Below are positions 6,258-8,328 of a stretch of 8,328 bases of DNA, piece by piece. The number at the start of each line of letters is the position of its first letter. The stretch's first letter is position 1. Made by a program: the position numbers and the translations under genes. The notes beneath the pieces are model-generated. The model was not told where the DNA came from. It saw nothing but the letters and a program-made list of their open reading frames with translations, and made no database searches. Source of the DNA: Candidatus Latescibacter anaerobius SCGC AAA252-E07 (GTDB lineage: Bacteria; Latescibacterota; Latescibacteria; Latescibacterales; Latescibacteraceae); assembly GCA_000403035.1 (NCBI GenBank), contig AQSL01000074.1, positions 1 to 8,328 on the forward strand, written 5' to 3'.

Positions 6258-7241
6258 ATGGAAGCCTCATATTATGAACCCCGTGAGAATGGAAAGGTCA
6301 AATGCCTCCTATGTCCGAATTTCTGTGTTATCGCCGATGGGAAACGGGGAACCTGTATGGTAAGGTCGAACAGGGGCGGAACATTATATGCCGATGGATA
6401 CGGTGAGGTGGTTTCTCTTGCGATAGATCCCATTGAAAAGAAACCGCTCTACCATTTTTATCCTTCCAAATCCATCCTTTCAACCGGACCGAACGGCTGC
6501 AATTTCAGGTGCGGATTCTGCCAGAATAGCGAAATATCGCAGGGTAAAGTGTTTACAAGGTTTGTTTCTCCGGAGGACATGGCCGGGCTTGCTGCGAACG
6601 ATGGGTCGTTCGGTATTGCCTATACGTATACGGAGCCGTTTATATGGTTCGAATATATCCGCGACACCGGAAAGCTGGTACACGAAAGGGGACTTGTCAA
6701 TGTGCTGGTATCGAACGGGTATGTGAACGAAGAGCCGCTCCGGGAACTACTGCCGATAGTGGATGCCATGAATATCGACATAAAGTCCATGAGACCGGAT
6801 TTTTACACAAAAGTCTGCGGTGGAAAATTGGAAGATGTTTTGCGGACTGTAGAGATTGCTTCTGACTTCTGTCATATTGAAATCACAAATTTGATAATCC
6901 CCAATTACAATGATACGGACGAGGACTTCGAGAAACTTACCGATTGGATTTATTCGGTCAACCAGTCGATTCCGCTGCATTTTTCACGTTATTTCCCGCA
7001 TTACAAGTTTACGGAACCCCAGACACCGGCTGAAACAATCCGGAGGGCATTTGAAATCGCAAAATCCAAACTCAACTATGTATATATCGGAAATATTGCA
7101 ATGGAGGGAACCTCGAACACAATGTGCCCGATATGTGGTAATACCCTGGTTGAACGATCGTATTACAGGGTCAGGGTATGCGGCATAGAAAACGGTGTAT
7201 GCTCCTCATGCGGGTCACCCGTTGATTTTGTCGGAGTGTGA
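6258..7241 (+). CDS. amrS: AmmeMemoRadiSam-system radical SAM enzyme (PflA-like)
   Basis: A cytoplasmic radical SAM protein of 327 residues, in the group related to pyruvate formate-lyase activating enzymes and usually named for its co-occurrence with AMMECR1 and Memo proteins. Its reaction is not established. The N-terminal motif C16-x2-C19-x3-C23-x9-C33 (CLLCPNFC, then GTC) is typical of this group. The [4Fe-4S] site is Cys81-x3-Cys85-x2-Cys88 within GPNGCNFRCGFCQNSEIS. Other marks are TYTEPFIW (123-130), the MNIDIKSM strand (171-178) and HFSRYFPHYKF (241-251). The C-terminal part has Cys290, Cys293, Cys315 and Cys318, a probable zinc ribbon or second cluster. The frame opens at 6198, but ATG 6258 is preferred: AAGGGG (6243-6248) is 9 bases upstream and the earlier 20 codons fall in repeat copy C. 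It heads a tight operon. No AMMECR1 or Memo gene is present in the window. Confidence 0.88.
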   Translation: MEASYYEPRENGKVKCLLCPNFCVIADGKRGTCMVRSNRGGTLYADGYGEVVSLAIDPIEKKPLYHFYPSKSILSTGPNGCNFRCGFCQNSEISQGKVFTRFVSPEDMAGLAANDGSFGIAYTYTEPFIWFEYIRDTGKLVHERGLVNVLVSNGYVNEEPLRELLPIVDAMNIDIKSMRPDFYTKVCGGKLEDVLRTVEIASDFCHIEITNLIIPNYNDTDEDFEKLTDWIYSVNQSIPLHFSRYFPHYKFTEPQTPAETIRRAFEIAKSKLNYVYIGNIAMEGTSNTMCPICGNTLVERSYYRVRVCGIENGVCSSCGSPVDFVGV

Positions 7242-7243
7242 AC

Positions 7244-7621
7244 ATGCTTAAATATTTCACAAAAGGCGATATAATTCTTGTTGCCGCCCTGTTTTTTCTG
7301 TCATTGGCAAGCGCTGCCGGTATCAAAACACTGTACGGTGGCGGAAAGCATGTTGTTGTCGAGGTCGATGGCAATCATGTGTTGGAACTTTCGCTCAATG
7401 AAAACGTTACAAAAACGGTAACAGGTCCGCTCGGGGAAACGGTCATTGCTGTGGAGAACGGAAAGGTGCGGGTCGCCGAATCGGCCTGTCCAAATCATTA
7501 CTGTGTCCGTATGGGAGAGATAAGCCAGAGGGGTGAAGTTATTATCTGCGTGCCAAACCGGGTTATGGTGAAAATTGAAGGGGGCGGTAAAGAATCATCA
7601 TTTGACGGGGTAACGCAATGA
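7244..7621 (+). CDS. NusG domain II-containing membrane-anchored protein
   Basis: A 125-residue protein of the NusG domain II family (unrelated in role to the NusG elongation factor core); its function is unknown. Residues 8-27 form one hydrophobic segment, so the rest is probably held on the outer face of the cytoplasmic membrane. The domain runs from about 36 to 113 and shows the family hallmark: VRVAESACPNHYCVRMG (75-91), then GEVIICVPNRVMVKI (97-111). Three cysteines (82, 87, 102) are conserved in such proteins. GGAG at 7233-7236 is 7 bases before ATG 7244, which supports this start over the GTG at 7238. The upstream radical SAM gene ends at 7241 and the next gene overlaps by 4 bases (ATGA), so co-transcription and translational coupling are very likely. 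The neighbour pairing with a Gx-family membrane protein is common in anaerobes, from memory. Confidence 0.85.
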   Translation: MLKYFTKGDIILVAALFFLSLASAAGIKTLYGGGKHVVVEVDGNHVLELSLNENVTKTVTGPLGETVIAVENGKVRVAESACPNHYCVRMGEISQRGEVIICVPNRVMVKIEGGGKESSFDGVTQ

Positions 7622-8151
7622 ATCCGGAGAATATATCGACAAAACGCATGGTGCTGATTTCCATGCTTTCTGCCTGCGGACTCGTATTTTTTGTATTCGA
7701 ATCTTTTTTACCGCTTCTGCCATGGTTCAGACCAGGGCTCGGAAATGTCGCCACAATTCTTGCGCTCATGATATTCGGCTTCGGTGATGCAACAAAGGTT
7801 ACGGTATTGAGGATTGTTCTGGGTGCGCTTGTTCTGGGACGGCTATTTACGCCCGTTTTTTTATTCGCATTGTCGGGTGGTTTCGCATCGCTCATTGTCA
7901 TGGGAATAGTAATGAGGTTTGCCGGGAGAGTTTTCGGGCCGGTCGGCATAAGTGTTCTCGGAGCAATTTCACATAATATTGTTCAGCTTTGTATAGCATA
8001 TTTGCTCTTTGTTAAAAGTGTCGAAGTATTTATATTTATTCCTGTATTCATGATGGCCGGTGTAGTTACCGGTACGCTGACCGGTCTTGTTGCAGAAATG
8101 GTATTTGAGAAAGCCGCAGCCCGTCTTGGATTTGACACGGTATGGAATTGA
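7618..8151 (+). CDS. Gx transporter family / Hpre_diP_synt_I-type membrane protein
   Basis: An integral membrane protein of 177 residues with about five hydrophobic segments (near 11-34, 43-57, 61-98, 108-133 and 136-162). It fits the family labelled heptaprenyl diphosphate synthase component I, also called the Gx transporter family. The first name is probably a historical misnomer, and a transporter role, like an ECF substrate-binding subunit, is inferred. Family-like marks are RPGLGNVATILAL (38-50), a G-rich LSGGFASLIVM (85-95) and GISVLGAISHNIVQL (110-124). Its ATG overlaps the TGA of the NusG II gene, so it is the third gene of the operon. No ApbE-type flavin transferase or prenyl synthase gene, often found beside this family, follows within the window. 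No clear terminator is seen after the stop. Confidence 0.8.
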   Translation: MNPENISTKRMVLISMLSACGLVFFVFESFLPLLPWFRPGLGNVATILALMIFGFGDATKVTVLRIVLGALVLGRLFTPVFLFALSGGFASLIVMGIVMRFAGRVFGPVGISVLGAISHNIVQLCIAYLLFVKSVEVFIFIPVFMMAGVVTGTLTGLVAEMVFEKAAARLGFDTVWN

Positions 8152-8181
8152 ATAGTTTGTAAAGATAGTTAGTTAGCTACG

Positions 8182-8196
8182 GATGAACACGGATTT
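8182..8196. repeat. Second copy of the GATGAACACGGATTT repeat
   Basis: Exact inverted match to 1104-1118 and, like it, just beyond the end of a gene. The bases on its left (GCTACG) fit the same degenerate unit as at the first site. Confidence 0.5.
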
Positions 8197-8228
8197 TTTA
8201 TAGAGAAATGTTTTAAAAAAGAGTATAG

Positions 8229-8287
8229 TTTAAAAGCGTTGTGAAAAACGATACGGTTTAGTATTTAAGCTTTCAAGGATCAGCCTG
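8229..8287 (+). repeat. Dispersed repeat, copy D (5' part only)
   Basis: The 59 bases align without gaps to the start of copy A at about 80 percent identity by hand, including TTTAAAAG, TGTGAAAAAC and the left arm of the first hairpin (here GCTTTCAAGGA). Similarity stops after CAGC, and the right arm, linker and second hairpin are replaced by an AT-rich stretch. It is either a decayed copy or one interrupted by the sequence running to the window end. The 8152-8328 stretch otherwise contains no gene. Confidence 0.7.
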
Positions 8288-8328
8288 TAAAAGAGAATAA
8301 ATATAAATAATAACTCAGTAGTGTCCGG

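Noticed and set aside
8314..8328. AGTAGTGTCCGG at the window end as an insertion-sequence terminus
   Set aside because: It recalls some IS ends from memory, but too little sequence remains and no partner end or transposase is present.

Overview
The window looks like chromosomal DNA of an uncultured, Gram-negative bacterium. It carries an ADP-heptose-type glycosyltransferase of lipopolysaccharide assembly, a Tat-exported protein, an LA_2272-type exported repeat protein and a radical SAM enzyme typical of anaerobes. The mix would fit a lineage near the Fibrobacterota/Latescibacterota/KSB1-type phyla, but that is inference and no marker gene here fixes the phylum. Base composition is moderate and the intergenic DNA is long and AT-rich. 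No tRNA, rRNA, CRISPR array or transposase gene was seen.

Layout. Positions 1-421 are noncoding and hold the first copy of a dispersed repeat. 422-958 (+) encodes a secreted LA_2272-type surface repeat protein and ends in a strong intrinsic terminator. 1161-2339 (-) encodes a long transaldolase-family aldolase with its own promoter. The divergent spacer 2340-2856 holds a roughly 100-bp palindromic MITE-like element. Next on the + strand come a small cysteine-cluster protein (2857-3126) and a Tat-exported protein that looks like two SIS (phosphosugar-binding) modules in tandem (3196-4557). After a 446-bp spacer with a second repeat copy comes a GT9/heptosyltransferase-like gene (5004-6002). 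A third, inverted repeat copy lies directly before a tight three-gene operon: an AmmeMemoRadiSam-type radical SAM enzyme (6258-7241), a membrane-anchored NusG-domain-II protein (7244-7621) and a Gx-transporter/Hpre_diP_synt_I-family membrane protein (7618-8151). The last 177 bases are noncoding and hold a partial fourth repeat copy.

Functionally the genes fall into separate units: surface protein, sugar-phosphate metabolism, envelope sugar transfer, and the radical SAM/NusG II/Gx operon, whose members have only poorly defined roles.

The most striking signal is not a gene. It is a family of about 145-bp intergenic elements with a conserved two-hairpin architecture. There are four copies in about 8.2 kb, in both orientations, two of them immediately upstream of start codons. 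Two sequence changes between copies preserve pairing in the inner hairpin. This may be a nonautonomous mobile element, a REP/BIME-like sequence, or a structured RNA family.
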